Below are positions 9,218 to 17,789 of a stretch of DNA of 64,000 nt, piece after piece. This DNA comes from Streptomyces griseocarneus (GTDB lineage: Bacteria > Actinomycetota > Actinomycetes > Streptomycetales > Streptomycetaceae). The notes beneath the pieces are model-generated. The model ran no database searches and was not told where the DNA came from. It saw nothing but the letters and a program-made list of their open reading frames with translations. The position numbers and the translations under genes were made by a program. The stretch is from the NCBI GenBank assembly GCA_003674045.1, contig PENC01000029.1, positions 43,764-107,763 of the forward strand. The letters are read 5' to 3'. Each line of letters starts with the position of its first letter. The first letter of the stretch is position 1.

Positions 9218-10128
9218 AAGGGTTCACCCGCACACAGCTTTCAGACAACAACCGGAAGAGACCACAAACAGCGCTCAACAGCACCAGAGTTGGGGCAGCA
9301 CGCGCTGGGCAACAGGGGGAGGGGGAGGCGGGTGGAGCCTGCTGAGCGGCTGCAGATCAGCGAGGTCGCCGGTGGATGACGCAGGACGATCTGAGTGTGC
9401 CATTCTTCGGCAGTTCAGACTTCGCCGCCCCGCCGGAAGGCGCTTGAACAGCGGCCGCCTGAAACGCTGAACGCATCCAACTCTCTGGTGTTCCGAAGCG
9501 CGGCTTGACAGGGGGAGGACCGGACTCCTTTTCTGTATGCTCGGCGACCGCGCTGGTGCTACACCTGTGCGGAATCCCCAGGCGGGCGCAGGGCTTTACC
9601 CTGCGGGCGGCTTGGTGAAGACGATGGCTTTAAGCTTTCCTGGGCCGTGATTTTCAGTCCTCGAGCAAGGCGCCCGGCGGTCCGTCGGGCAAAGCGAAGA
9701 AGCCGCATACATGCTGCACCTCAAAGGCGGCGGTGCGAGACACTCCCGCACCGCCGCCTTATTGGCTGCCGGGCAGGTCGCCCCGCCCGGAACCGCGCCA
9801 GGATTCCCCACGTGCTGGGCAGCCTCCGTACAGGCATCTGTCTCAGACGGCGGCTACTCAGGCGGCGTCTCAGTCGGCTGCGCTGCCATAGGCCGCATGG
9901 AAGGCCTTGTCCCAGAAAAGCAGGGGGAGCTTGCCATTGCACAACGGCCAGGGCAAGCCGCTGCCACGCTGCCCGGTGCCGCTATGCCCAGGTGTTGGCC
10001 TCGGCGAATCCTCAGCCATGAAAGGTGAAGTCTCTTCCAGACGCCTTACCCGGGCGATGCGAATACTGCCCTGGCCTTGGTCAGGACTCGTGTCTCTCAT
10101 TCGCAGTGTCTTTCACCATCCCGTGCCG
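9218..10128. other. Gene-poor gap between the coupling ATPase and the tcp promoter
   Basis: I see no convincing gene in these 900 bases. The only structures are two hairpins. One at 9587-9605 has CGCAGGG and CCCTGCG around five bases. The other, at 9724-9760, is much stronger and is listed separately. A minus-strand 71-codon frame ending at 9596 has weak coding character and is not called. Confidence 0.5.
9724..9760. terminator. Strong hairpin terminator
   Basis: A perfect 14-bp stem (AAGGCGGCGGTGCG at 9724-9737 with its complement at 9747-9760) encloses a nine-base loop and is followed by TTATT-type sequence on the plus strand. It stands in the gap, 369 bases below the end of the coupling ATPase gene, and could insulate the two conjugation transcription units. 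Confidence 0.65.
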
Positions 10129-12432
10129 TTACTGTTTGGCTGCCTCTTCAGGTTGAGCAGGCGCTGGTTGCTTCTTCGCTCCCGAAGCAGGGTTCTGCTC
10201 CTGCCAGCGTCGCCACTCCGTGAGCCACGTCGTCAGCTCCTCTTCGCTGTAGAAGGAAGTCTGGCCGTCTGTGATGCCATCGGGCGGTGTAATGCCGCGC
10301 GCGGCACCCCGCTTGAAATACGTACGGACCGTCGCAGCCTTCCACGGAAGAATTCCGCGGGCGTGTGCCTCGGCCAGGCTATAGGTGTCGGGGAGGGACT
10401 CCTCCGGCGCTGCGGGAGAGGACGGTGTGGCGGCGGGTGCTGTCGCGCCGCCTGTCGCGTCCCCTGTCGCGCGGGGCGCTGTCGCGTGCTGTGAGCTGGG
10501 TGAACCCCCTACAGCCCCCCTGTGTGGCGCGGACGCGACACCCGAGGGCGTTGCTTCCGGCCCGAAGAGCCCGCCGGGGAGGAAGTGGGCGGTCGCGGCG
10601 ACGGCGTTGACCTCTGTGAGAATCTCTTCCGTGATCCACGGCGCCATTTCCCCGCGGTCGAACCAGCCGGGAGCCTGCGGGCATTGCGCCAGCAGTTCGG
10701 CAACCTGCGGCGTTATGTAGCTTGGCTGGAGCTCCCGGACATACAGGTAATCCGCCTCCGGGGCCTTGCGCTTGTCGGAGAAAGCGCCCCGGCCGGGAAT
10801 AGCAGTGTCGTATCCGAGGAGCGGTGTGCTCTGGCCGAACGCGACGCCCCAGGAGACCCGGTCCTGCTGACCGACGGCGATACGCGTACCGATCTGTGCA
10901 CGCTCCATCGTGCCGCCAAAATAAGCGTTGGCGAACTGCTGCGTACCGACGACAACACGGTGATTCGAAGACCGGCCCTGCAGCAGGATGATCGCGAGCC
11001 AGTCCAGGAAAGGAGGGGTCCCCTTGCCTTTCAGGCCGTACCGCCACCAGGTGTAGGCATACTTGATAAGGGTCGGCAGCTCGTCGATGACAAGCGTCCT
11101 CGGCACGAGCAAACGACCGAGGGCCGGGTCTGCCCCTTTCTCCGCAGCCGCCTCGGCAGCCGTCATCGAGACAAGGAACTCAGCGAAAGCAGAGATGCAC
11201 TCACGAACCGTCTTATGAATACGGACACCCGAGAACCCTTCCGCTGCCGCCAGACTGTTCCTCTTGGTGTCGAGAACGTCGATCAGCTCACCATGCTGAC
11301 GCCCGTGAACCACCGGAATGTACAGGACCGTCGACTTCCCTGAACCGGTGTCACCAGCCACACCCCAGTGCGGCGTCGCAGTCTTCGTCTGGACGACCGC
11401 ATCGACAACCTGATCCCCCTCAATGGCCAGACCGACGAAAACACTGCGCGGATCGCCCGTCGACTTCCACGGCACATAATCAGGAAGGACCGGCCTGGGC
11501 TTGGGCACGGGCTTCGGCTTCCACACGGCGTAATGCTCAGCCCCGGTGCGCTCCCACCGGGATTCCCACTGACCCGGCACACGCTCCGCGACAACGCGCT
11601 CGACGGCAGCCACGTCCCCGGGAGCACCGACCCAACTCGCAGGAAGGCGCAGCACGATACGGGCATCAGCGGCATCGATGTCGTCCGGCACCGACAGCCA
11701 CCGAGCCCGGCGCTCACTCTCCTCCACCCGCAGGATCTGCCGGATCGCCACCCATAACCCAGGGCCGTACACCTGCCCATAGGTCCATGCAGGCGACACC
11801 TTCCACCAGCCAAATCCCGCCGGACTCGTAACCGCCGCCACCACTACCGCTCCCGCAGCAGCGCCGAGCGCGAGTTCCGTTTCAGCGGGAAACCGTAACC
11901 ACCCCCATACCAGCGGGAACAGCACCAGCCGTACCAGCGCGCGGGCAGCAAGCGGCCACCGATGCCACACCCGCAGCACACGCCACACGCCGACGAGCGA
12001 GGAACCCAACAGCCGCACAGGAGCGGTAAGAACACACACCACCCGCCGCCCCCGCCCACGGGACACCTTGCCGAGGGACACCGGCGCGGCGACACCGAGC
12101 CGATCCACGGGAGTCTCCGTCTTCTCGTCATCCGGAAGCGGCGCACCCGCCCGCCACCACGTCGCCTCACTGCGCGGCACCCCCGACAACTCACGGCCCG
12201 ACACATACCGGCCGACCCCCGCCACCAAAGCCCCAACAGCTTCCTCGACCCTCTTGTTGAACTCCGCCCGCTGCGCCGGAGTGCCGTTGGCGAGGACCGC
12301 CACGACAACGAGAACGGCGAACAGAGCACCACCGCCCAGGCCAAGCACTCCTCCAGGGATATCGTCCACATACGACAGGCCCACCCCTCCCCCTCTCCGC
12401 ATTGCGTACGCACAAGCGACGCCTGTGATCAT
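10129..12432 (-). CDS. FtsK/TcpA-like conjugative coupling ATPase
   Basis: Up to 767 residues. Hydrophobic helices lie near residues 30-50 and 175-225, followed by an ATPase core. Walker A is GDTGSGKST and Walker B is TLVIDELPTL. VVVGTQQFANAYFGG (sensor region) and GYDTAIPGRGAF lie downstream. The family pumps DNA, as VirD4/TcpA coupling proteins or Streptomyces TraB-like translocases. The C-terminal 150 residues are Ala/Pro/Thr-rich and end with a probable winged-helix-like segment (YSLAEAHARGILPWKAATV). The true start is uncertain: ATG 12432 has no clear ribosome site, while a GTG (VGLSYVDD) lies behind GGAGAGGGGGAGG. It probably forms the DNA-recruiting partner of the tcp operon. Confidence 0.85.
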   Translation of the reverse strand: MITGVACAYAMRRGGGVGLSYVDDIPGGVLGLGGGALFAVLVVVAVLANGTPAQRAEFNKRVEEAVGALVAGVGRYVSGRELSGVPRSEATWWRAGAPLPDDEKTETPVDRLGVAAPVSLGKVSRGRGRRVVCVLTAPVRLLGSSLVGVWRVLRVWHRWPLAARALVRLVLFPLVWGWLRFPAETELALGAAAGAVVVAAVTSPAGFGWWKVSPAWTYGQVYGPGLWVAIRQILRVEESERRARWLSVPDDIDAADARIVLRLPASWVGAPGDVAAVERVVAERVPGQWESRWERTGAEHYAVWKPKPVPKPRPVLPDYVPWKSTGDPRSVFVGLAIEGDQVVDAVVQTKTATPHWGVAGDTGSGKSTVLYIPVVHGRQHGELIDVLDTKRNSLAAAEGFSGVRIHKTVRECISAFAEFLVSMTAAEAAAEKGADPALGRLLVPRTLVIDELPTLIKYAYTWWRYGLKGKGTPPFLDWLAIILLQGRSSNHRVVVGTQQFANAYFGGTMERAQIGTRIAVGQQDRVSWGVAFGQSTPLLGYDTAIPGRGAFSDKRKAPEADYLYVRELQPSYITPQVAELLAQCPQAPGWFDRGEMAPWITEEILTEVNAVAATAHFLPGGLFGPEATPSGVASAPHRGAVGGSPSSQHATAPRATGDATGGATAPAATPSSPAAPEESLPDTYSLAEAHARGILPWKAATVRTYFKRGAARGITPPDGITDGQTSFYSEEELTTWLTEWRRWQEQNPASGAKKQPAPAQPEEAAKQ

Positions 12433-12506
12433 CGCTCATGGACTCTGTATGTCCCCGCATTCTCCGGCCAAGGTCAATCGCAGGTCGGCCCCATAGGGTC
12501 GGGGGT

Positions 12507-13166
12507 ATGACGCCACCCCTTGCCAGCAGTGCCTTCGACTCGCTCCGTCTCGACGCCGTGCGCGACCAGGAGGCGCTGCGCCGGGCCTACGGGCTTCCCG
12601 GCGCCGCGGCCGTGCGCAAGCAGATGACCGAACTCACCGAGCAGACCCAGCGGTTGATCGGCTGCTCGTCGCTGGTCCTGGTCGCCAGCGCGGACGCCGA
12701 GGGGAACTGTGACGTCTCCCCGCGCGGCGGCCCCGCCGGGTTCGTCGCCGTCCTGGACGCACGGACACTGGCGATACCGGACGCTACCGGCAACAAGCGT
12801 CTGGACACCCTGCAGAACGTCATCGCCACCGGACGGGCCGGGCTGCTGTTCGTCATCCCGGGGCGCACCACGACGCTCAGGGTGAACGGCCGGGCCTGCG
12901 TCTCCACCCGCCCGGAGCTGCTGTCGCAGCTGACCGCCGTGGGCAAGCCGCCGGCCAGTGCGCTGGTGCTGGGGATCGAGGAGGTCTACCCGCACTGCCC
13001 CAAGGCGCTCCTGCGCAGCGCGGTCTGGAAGCCGGAGCAATGGCTGTCGGCGGACGCGCAGCCGACCTCGGCCGAGGTGACGCTGGCCCAGCTGCGGATG
13101 CCGGAGCTGACGATCGCCGACATCGAGCAGACGGAGGCGGACTCGCTGAAGTACTGGTACGAGTAA
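12507..13166 (+). CDS. PPOX-type FMN-dependent flavoprotein (MSMEG_1061-like)
   Basis: This protein has 219 residues and belongs to the pyridoxamine 5'-phosphate oxidase-like split-barrel family. Supporting segments are LVASADAEGNCDVSPRGGPAGFV and NKRLDTLQNVIATGRAGLLFVIPG, which line the flavin site in this family, and the C-terminal CPKALLRSAVW. ATG 12507 follows GGGGGT. Such proteins bind FMN or F420 and reduce or protect against small molecules; the substrate is unknown. It stands alone, divergent from the coupling ATPase and convergent with the serine hydrolase. Confidence 0.85.
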   Translation: MTPPLASSAFDSLRLDAVRDQEALRRAYGLPGAAAVRKQMTELTEQTQRLIGCSSLVLVASADAEGNCDVSPRGGPAGFVAVLDARTLAIPDATGNKRLDTLQNVIATGRAGLLFVIPGRTTTLRVNGRACVSTRPELLSQLTAVGKPPASALVLGIEEVYPHCPKALLRSAVWKPEQWLSADAQPTSAEVTLAQLRMPELTIADIEQTEADSLKYWYE

Positions 13167-13247
13167 CGGGCTGTCCTGCAATTGCCGAACCATCGGCCCG
13201 TCGAACCCCCAGGCCGGCCCGCCCCAAGATCAACTGCAGGGCAGCCC
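13167..13247. terminator. Bidirectional terminator between convergent genes
   Basis: CGGGCTGTCCTGCAATTG (13167-13184) pairs with CAACTGCAGGGCAGCCC (13231-13247) apart from wobble or mismatch positions. It encloses a loop that can itself fold. It fills the gap between the flavoprotein stop and the serine hydrolase stop. Confidence 0.55.
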
Positions 13248-13249
13248 CG

Positions 13250-14299
13250 TTAGCTAAAGACAAGTTCGCGAAACCGGTTGCGGGTCTCGGTGAGGGGCTG
13301 CCGGTCGCGGGTGTAGTAGAGCTTGTTCGTCAGCAGGACTGCCCAGGTGCCTTGTTTGGGGGAGATCCACATGCCGGTGCCGGTGAAGCCGTAGTGGACG
13401 TAGGTGCGCTCGGCGGGGTTGGTGCCGGGGGCGGGGTGCCAGAAGAGGCCGCGTACGGGCTCCAGGGTGCCGGTCTGGACGGTCAGGGATTCCTCGACCC
13501 AGTTTGGTCCGAACCCCGGTGCCGCAGGGGCGGTGGTGGGGTCGAGCATGTACCGCAGGAAGCGGGCGAGGTCGTCGAGGACGGAGAAGGTTCCGGCGAT
13601 GCCGCAGACGCCGCCGAGGAGGCGGGCGGAGAAGTCGTGGGCGGTGCCCTTGAGGTGGCGGCCGGTGTCCTCGTCGAGCTCGGTGGGGGCACACCGGGCA
13701 GCCAGCTCGGTCGGCAGCGGCCCGAAGCGCGTGTGGGTCATGCCCAGCGGCTGCCAGATGCGGGTGCGGGCGAGCTGGTCGAGGCTCTGGCCGGAGAGGT
13801 GTTCGGTGAGGTAGCCGAGGATGAGGGCGGCCCGGTCGGTGTATTCGACAGCTTCGCCGGGCGGGCGGTGCAGGGCCTCGTGGAGGACTCCGGCCCGGAT
13901 GGTGGCGGGGTCGGTGCCGTAGAGGTTCTTGAGCTGGGCCCGCAGCGGGACACCGGCGGTGTGGGTCAGCAGATGGCGGGCGGTGACCTGGCCGAGCGGG
14001 TGGCCAGCAACCTCGGTCCAGAAGCCTTCGAGGGGTTCGTCGAGCGGAAGGGAGCCGTCTTCGAAGAGGGCGCCGATGCTGGACCAGACGGCGAGGATCT
14101 TGGTGAGGCTGGCGACGTCGAAGACCGTGTCCGGCTGCATCGGGACGTCTGGTTCGGCGGGGTCCAAGACGCCGGTTGTCCCTCGGGCCGTCATGCCCGC
14201 GGCGTCGCCGATAGCCCACACCGCCCCGGGGTAGACCTGGTCGCGGACACCGTCCGCCACGAGCTGCTTGATCCGGTCGGCGCTGACTGTCATGAACAT
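13250..14299 (-). CDS. Serine hydrolase, beta-lactamase/DD-peptidase fold
   Basis: This protein has 349 residues and belongs to the class C beta-lactamase-like (PBP4*/EstB) family. Motif 1 is SLTK (FDVASLTKI, about residue 65), the nucleophilic Ser plus Lys. Motif 2 is the Tyr of VEYTDRAALILG. Motif 3 is probably HYGFTGTG, the HxG-type triad. No signal peptide is seen, so it is probably cytoplasmic, as for esterase-like members. It is the last gene of the enolpyruvyltransferase operon, 76 bases after the glycosyltransferase. In a biosynthetic context it could act as an esterase, amidase or acyltransferase. Confidence 0.8.
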   Translation of the reverse strand: MFMTVSADRIKQLVADGVRDQVYPGAVWAIGDAAGMTARGTTGVLDPAEPDVPMQPDTVFDVASLTKILAVWSSIGALFEDGSLPLDEPLEGFWTEVAGHPLGQVTARHLLTHTAGVPLRAQLKNLYGTDPATIRAGVLHEALHRPPGEAVEYTDRAALILGYLTEHLSGQSLDQLARTRIWQPLGMTHTRFGPLPTELAARCAPTELDEDTGRHLKGTAHDFSARLLGGVCGIAGTFSVLDDLARFLRYMLDPTTAPAAPGFGPNWVEESLTVQTGTLEPVRGLFWHPAPGTNPAERTYVHYGFTGTGMWISPKQGTWAVLLTNKLYYTRDRQPLTETRNRFRELVFS

Positions 14300-14375
14300 C
14301 TCCGGTGTCGCGGTGCGGGCCCGTTGGCCAGCGTAGTGAGGTCGACGGGCCCGGCCAGGGAACTCAACGAGGTGG

Positions 14376-15482
14376 TCAGCCGATCTGATGGCTGAGTTCG
14401 GTCAGGGCCTTGGCGGTGGAGCTGAGCGGGTAGCGGGCCGCGTTGCGTCGTCCGGCCTGCCGCAGGGCGGACAGCAGGCCCGGGGTGGTGCGGAGCCTGG
14501 CGATGTCCCGGGCGAGGACGGCGGGGCGGGTGAAGTCGGTTGCGGTGCCGGAGGCGGCGAGTGTGTCCGCGAGGCCGGGAACCGGCTGGTAGAGCACGGG
14601 CAGGCCGCAGGCCTGGGCTTCGAGGGCGACCAGCCCCATGGCTTCGAGGGTGGTGGAGGGCATGACGAGCAGGTCGTGCTGGGCGAAGGCTTGCCACAAC
14701 TGAGACCGGCGGAGCCAGCCGAGGTAGCGGACCGTCACCCCGGATCGCCGCATGGTGCGGGTGAGGGTGTGGAACTGGTTGTGCGGGGCGGCGATGCTCA
14801 GCTCGGCGCCGGTGACGGCCGCCAGGGCCCGCAGCAGGTTCTCGGCGCCCTTCTCGGGGGTGAGCCGCCCGGCGTACAGCAGCCGCAGGGGGCCGCCGCG
14901 CTGGCGGGGTGGCCGGTGAGGTGGGCGGGTCAGGAGGTGGTCGGGGATGCCCCACGGGATGTGGTGGATCTTCTTCCTGTTGGTGCCCGGTGCGATCTGC
15001 AGGAGCCGGTCGGCCATGGCCGGGGTCGGTACGACGATGGCGTCGGCGAGGTGGACGGTGTGGGTGAGGACCTGGTGCTGGTCGCGGTGGGTTTCGGCGA
15101 ACAGCAGGTCGGTGCCGTGCACGAGGGCGATCCGCGGGTGCTCGGGGAGAGCCCGGGCGAGTGCGGGGGCGGCGCCGAAGGCGAGGTGCTGGAGGTGCAG
15201 GACGCCGACGGTGTCCGGGTCGATCGCCTCGGTCAGGGCCCGCTGGAGGGCGGTGACGTAGTGGCGGAAGGCCGGTCCTTCGAGGCACTTGCCGACGACG
15301 GGCAGCAGGCCGAGCCCGGTGGGCCGGTGCGGGCTGCGGCCGGTGGGGGCGAGCATGAAGGCCCGGGCCGGGATGAGCGGGCGGGGCCCGGTGTAGAGGT
15401 CGAGGAAGAGTTCGACGCTGCCGCCGGGGCTGCCGGCGGGCAGGTCGAGAGCGGTGGCGACCAGCGGCCCGGCGGGGTTCAT
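14376..15482 (-). CDS. GT4-family glycosyltransferase
   Basis: This protein has 368 residues with a GT-B fold. The nucleotide-binding half shows LLYAGRLTPEKGAENLLRAL and the family signature MPSTTLEAMGLVALEAQACG (Glu-x7-Glu). The N-terminal half begins ATALDLPAGSPGGSVELFLDL, a typical acceptor-domain glycine loop. It would transfer a sugar from a nucleotide-sugar to an unknown acceptor. ATG 15482 overlaps the upstream stop at 15479 (ATGA), so it is translationally coupled to the first dCTP-deaminase homologue. Confidence 0.8.
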   Translation of the reverse strand: MNPAGPLVATALDLPAGSPGGSVELFLDLYTGPRPLIPARAFMLAPTGRSPHRPTGLGLLPVVGKCLEGPAFRHYVTALQRALTEAIDPDTVGVLHLQHLAFGAAPALARALPEHPRIALVHGTDLLFAETHRDQHQVLTHTVHLADAIVVPTPAMADRLLQIAPGTNRKKIHHIPWGIPDHLLTRPPHRPPRQRGGPLRLLYAGRLTPEKGAENLLRALAAVTGAELSIAAPHNQFHTLTRTMRRSGVTVRYLGWLRRSQLWQAFAQHDLLVMPSTTLEAMGLVALEAQACGLPVLYQPVPGLADTLAASGTATDFTRPAVLARDIARLRTTPGLLSALRQAGRRNAARYPLSSTAKALTELSHQIG

Positions 15483-16015
15483 CGGGGGCCTCCGGCGAGT
15501 TCGGTGTAGAGGCGGGAGATGTCGATGCCCTCGGTGGCCGCGTACTTGCCGCCGGTGTGCTGGTAGCTGGCGGGGTCGCCCGCGGTGGCCAGGAAGACGA
15601 GCTTGCCGAAGGTCATCCGGGGGTAGACGCGCACGGGCTTGGTGGCGCGGATCTCCAGGGTCCAGCGGATGGCGTGCCCGACGTGGCCGAGCGGTGCGGA
15701 GACGTGCACCCAGACGCCCAGCGAGCCGGTGGTGTGGTCGCCGTTGAGCATCTGCGCATACGTCTCCGACCCCGTCCGCTCGTACGTCACCCCGAGGTAG
15801 AGCACGCCCGGTTCGAGGACGGTCCCGGTGGCCGGGATGGTGGTCTCGGTGAAGACGCTGGGGCGGGCGGCGTCCAGGTCGCCGTCGCAGATCCGTAAGG
15901 TCTCGCCCAGCCGCCAGTCGTAGGCGTTCGGGGAGAGCCGGGCTGGATCGAAGGGGTCGATGCTGATCTCGCCGGTGGCGACGGCGGCGGCGATGGCCGC
16001 GCGGGTGAGGATCAC
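15479..16015 (-). CDS. dCTP deaminase/dUTPase-fold protein 1, Ser/Arg motif altered
   Basis: This protein has 178 residues. It has the DCD fold signature ISIDPFDPARLSPNAYDWRLG near the N-terminus and WTLEIRATKPVRVYPRMTFG in the core. DCD enzymes hydrolyse the amino group of dCTP or dephosphorylate dUTP. Here the Glu of the TLE motif is kept, but the usual RSSxxRLG loop reads DHTTGSLG, so the catalytic Ser and Arg of Escherichia coli DCD (Ser111, Arg115) appear to be Thr and Ser. Start is GTG 16015, overlapping the upstream stop (GTGA). It aligns without gaps with its neighbour across the core, so the pair is a tandem duplication. Confidence 0.8.
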   Translation of the reverse strand: MILTRAAIAAAVATGEISIDPFDPARLSPNAYDWRLGETLRICDGDLDAARPSVFTETTIPATGTVLEPGVLYLGVTYERTGSETYAQMLNGDHTTGSLGVWVHVSAPLGHVGHAIRWTLEIRATKPVRVYPRMTFGKLVFLATAGDPASYQHTGGKYAATEGIDISRLYTELAGGPR

Positions 16016-16551
16016 GAGACCGCCGCCTGGGCCGGTGCGAGGTCCTGCCAGGACCGGGAGGGCTGGGGGCCGAGGGAGCCCTGGTATTTGCCCGTGTAGA
16101 GGTCCACGGGGCCGGTGGCCACGAAGAACATGACCTGTCCGATCTCCATGCCCGGATATACGCGCAGGGGTCGGACGGGGGTGAGCATCAGGGTCCACTG
16201 GCCGTGGAAGCCGATGTCGCCGATGGGGGCGGTGATCTCGACGAACAGGCCGAGCCGGCCGACGGACGAGCGGCCGAAGAGCAGGGGCACGAAGTGGTCG
16301 GAGCCGACCTGTTCGAAGGTGTGGCCGAGGTAGAGCTCGCCGGGCATCAGGACGTGGCCGTCGCCGCCGATGGTCACGGTGGCCGTGGGGTTGGGGCGGT
16401 GGGCGTCGATGACGGGGGAGGTGTAGGCGGTCAGGCGGTTGCCGAGGCGGACGTTGTAGCTGTTGGGGTTGGCCTGCTCGGGGTCGAAGGGGTCGATCCG
16501 CAGCCGACCGTCCAGGGCGGCGGCGGTGATCTCGGGTCCGGTCAGGATCAT
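16012..16551 (-). CDS. dCTP deaminase/dUTPase-fold protein 2, catalytic Glu replaced by Met
   Basis: This protein has 179 residues. RIDPFDPEQANPNSYNVRLG matches the DCD N-terminal signature, and LFGRSSVGRLGLFVEITAP retains the RSSxxR loop that contacts triphosphate and catalytic water in DCD. In the strand that normally carries the catalytic Glu (TLEL), this protein reads WTLMLTPVRPLRVYPGM, so Glu is Met. By family knowledge it should be inactive alone. It overlaps both neighbours by four bases. A role as half of a heteromer with the preceding homologue, or as a nucleotide-binding regulator, is inference. Confidence 0.8.
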   Translation of the reverse strand: MILTGPEITAAALDGRLRIDPFDPEQANPNSYNVRLGNRLTAYTSPVIDAHRPNPTATVTIGGDGHVLMPGELYLGHTFEQVGSDHFVPLLFGRSSVGRLGLFVEITAPIGDIGFHGQWTLMLTPVRPLRVYPGMEIGQVMFFVATGPVDLYTGKYQGSLGPQPSRSWQDLAPAQAAVS

Positions 16552-17789
16552 CGCGAGGCGCCTTCCGTGCGTACGGGTGAGGAGTTGGTGAGGACGTGGC
16601 GGACGGCCTGGCCGAGGGACATCCCGGCCCGGTGCGCGCGTTCGCCGAGGACGGTCCGGGCGAGGTAGTCCGTGGTGAGCACGCCGCGGAGCCCGGCCGG
16701 AAGCGGGTCCGGCGAGGTGACCACGGGGCCACCGGTCTTCTCGGCAAGATGAGCGACCAGGCCGCGGGGGGCGTAGAGGTAAGCGTCGGGGACGCGGGCG
16801 TGGACGAGCTGGTTGGCGAACGGCTCGATGGCGAGCAGGTCGCCGAAGGTCAGGACCATGCCCAGCCGCTGGGGCCGCAGAGCGGTGTCGTTGAGGATCA
16901 CGCCCTCGGCCCCGAGACTGGAGCGGAGCCGGTCCGCGACCTCGGTGAGGACCTGGTGGCGGTTGGGCACGGTGCCGCGGTAGGACTCGGTCGTGAGCCC
17001 GAGTGGGGCGGTCAGCTTCTCGCGCACGGCCGCAATCTGCCGGGCGACGGGCGCGAGCTGCTGGGGAAGGACGACCGTGGTGGCGGGGAAGGTGCAGGTG
17101 TGGGCGGCCCAGCCGGCACCGACCGGTTCGGCCAGCGCGTATCCAGCGCCGAGCTCGCCGCCTTTGATCACGAGAGTGTCGCCGACAGGCTCGGGCGCGT
17201 AGTGGTCGCTGTGGCAGTGCCCGGCGAAGACGATGTCCAGGAACGGGCACTCGGCGGCCAGGACCAGGTCGCGCTCGAAGCCGGAGTGCGACAGCAGCAT
17301 CCAGGCGTCGGCTTCGTGATGGTGAGCCAGAAACAGCTCCCGCAGGGCCCGCACCGGATCGGTGGCCCGCTGCCCTTCCCGCTGATCGGCCGGGATGCCC
17401 ATGAACGCGCTCTGCCCGATGACGCCGGTGACAGCGATCTTCCGGCCGCCGATCCGGAAGATCCGCAGACGTGCGAACAGCGGCCGTCCGCTGGCGGCGT
17501 CGACGGCGTTCGCGCAGACCGTCAGCGGATGGAGGCCGGGGTCGAAGTGGTGGGTCCAGCCATGGTTGCCGGGCGCGAGCACGTCGTAGAGCCCGGTGAG
17601 CACGGCGCGTTCGATGGCGCCGCCCGCGAGCCGGTAGTAGCCGCTGCCCTCGAAGAAGTCGCCACAGTCCACGATCAGTGACGTGGGCCGGGCCTGGTGC
17701 AGGGCTGTGAGCATGGGGGCCGCCTGGTCGAGGGCGGAGTGGAAGTCGGTGGTGGCCACGATCCGCTCCAGCACCCGGTCGCCGGTCAC
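16548..17789 (-). CDS. Metallophosphoesterase/5'-nucleotidase family
   Basis: This protein has 413 residues. All dimetal motifs of calcineurin-like phosphoesterases are present: TTDFHS (DxH), CGDFFEG (GD), LAPGNHGW (GNH), LLSHSG and FAGHCHSDH (GHxH). The C-terminal half (from about 225) looks like the nucleotide-binding domain of UshA/YfkN-type 5'-nucleotidases, with ILNDTALRPQRLGMVLTFGD. No signal peptide is seen, unlike classical secreted nucleotidases, so it probably acts in the cytoplasm. Start is GTG 17789, coupled by GTGA to the enolpyruvyltransferase gene. It would remove phosphate from a nucleotide or pathway intermediate. Confidence 0.85.
   Translation of the reverse strand: MTGDRVLERIVATTDFHSALDQAAPMLTALHQARPTSLIVDCGDFFEGSGYYRLAGGAIERAVLTGLYDVLAPGNHGWTHHFDPGLHPLTVCANAVDAASGRPLFARLRIFRIGGRKIAVTGVIGQSAFMGIPADQREGQRATDPVRALRELFLAHHHEADAWMLLSHSGFERDLVLAAECPFLDIVFAGHCHSDHYAPEPVGDTLVIKGGELGAGYALAEPVGAGWAAHTCTFPATTVVLPQQLAPVARQIAAVREKLTAPLGLTTESYRGTVPNRHQVLTEVADRLRSSLGAEGVILNDTALRPQRLGMVLTFGDLLAIEPFANQLVHARVPDAYLYAPRGLVAHLAEKTGGPVVTSPDPLPAGLRGVLTTDYLARTVLGERAHRAGMSLGQAVRHVLTNSSPVRTEGASR

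Noticed and set aside
9541..9760. Possible tRNA gene or attachment site next to the conjugation genes
   Set aside because: No cloverleaf can be built from the sequence; the structure is better explained as simple hairpins.
13040..14395. A 451-codon Gly/Val/Glu-rich plus-strand frame
   Set aside because: It is a shadow of the serine hydrolase gene, whose catalytic motifs are on the minus strand.
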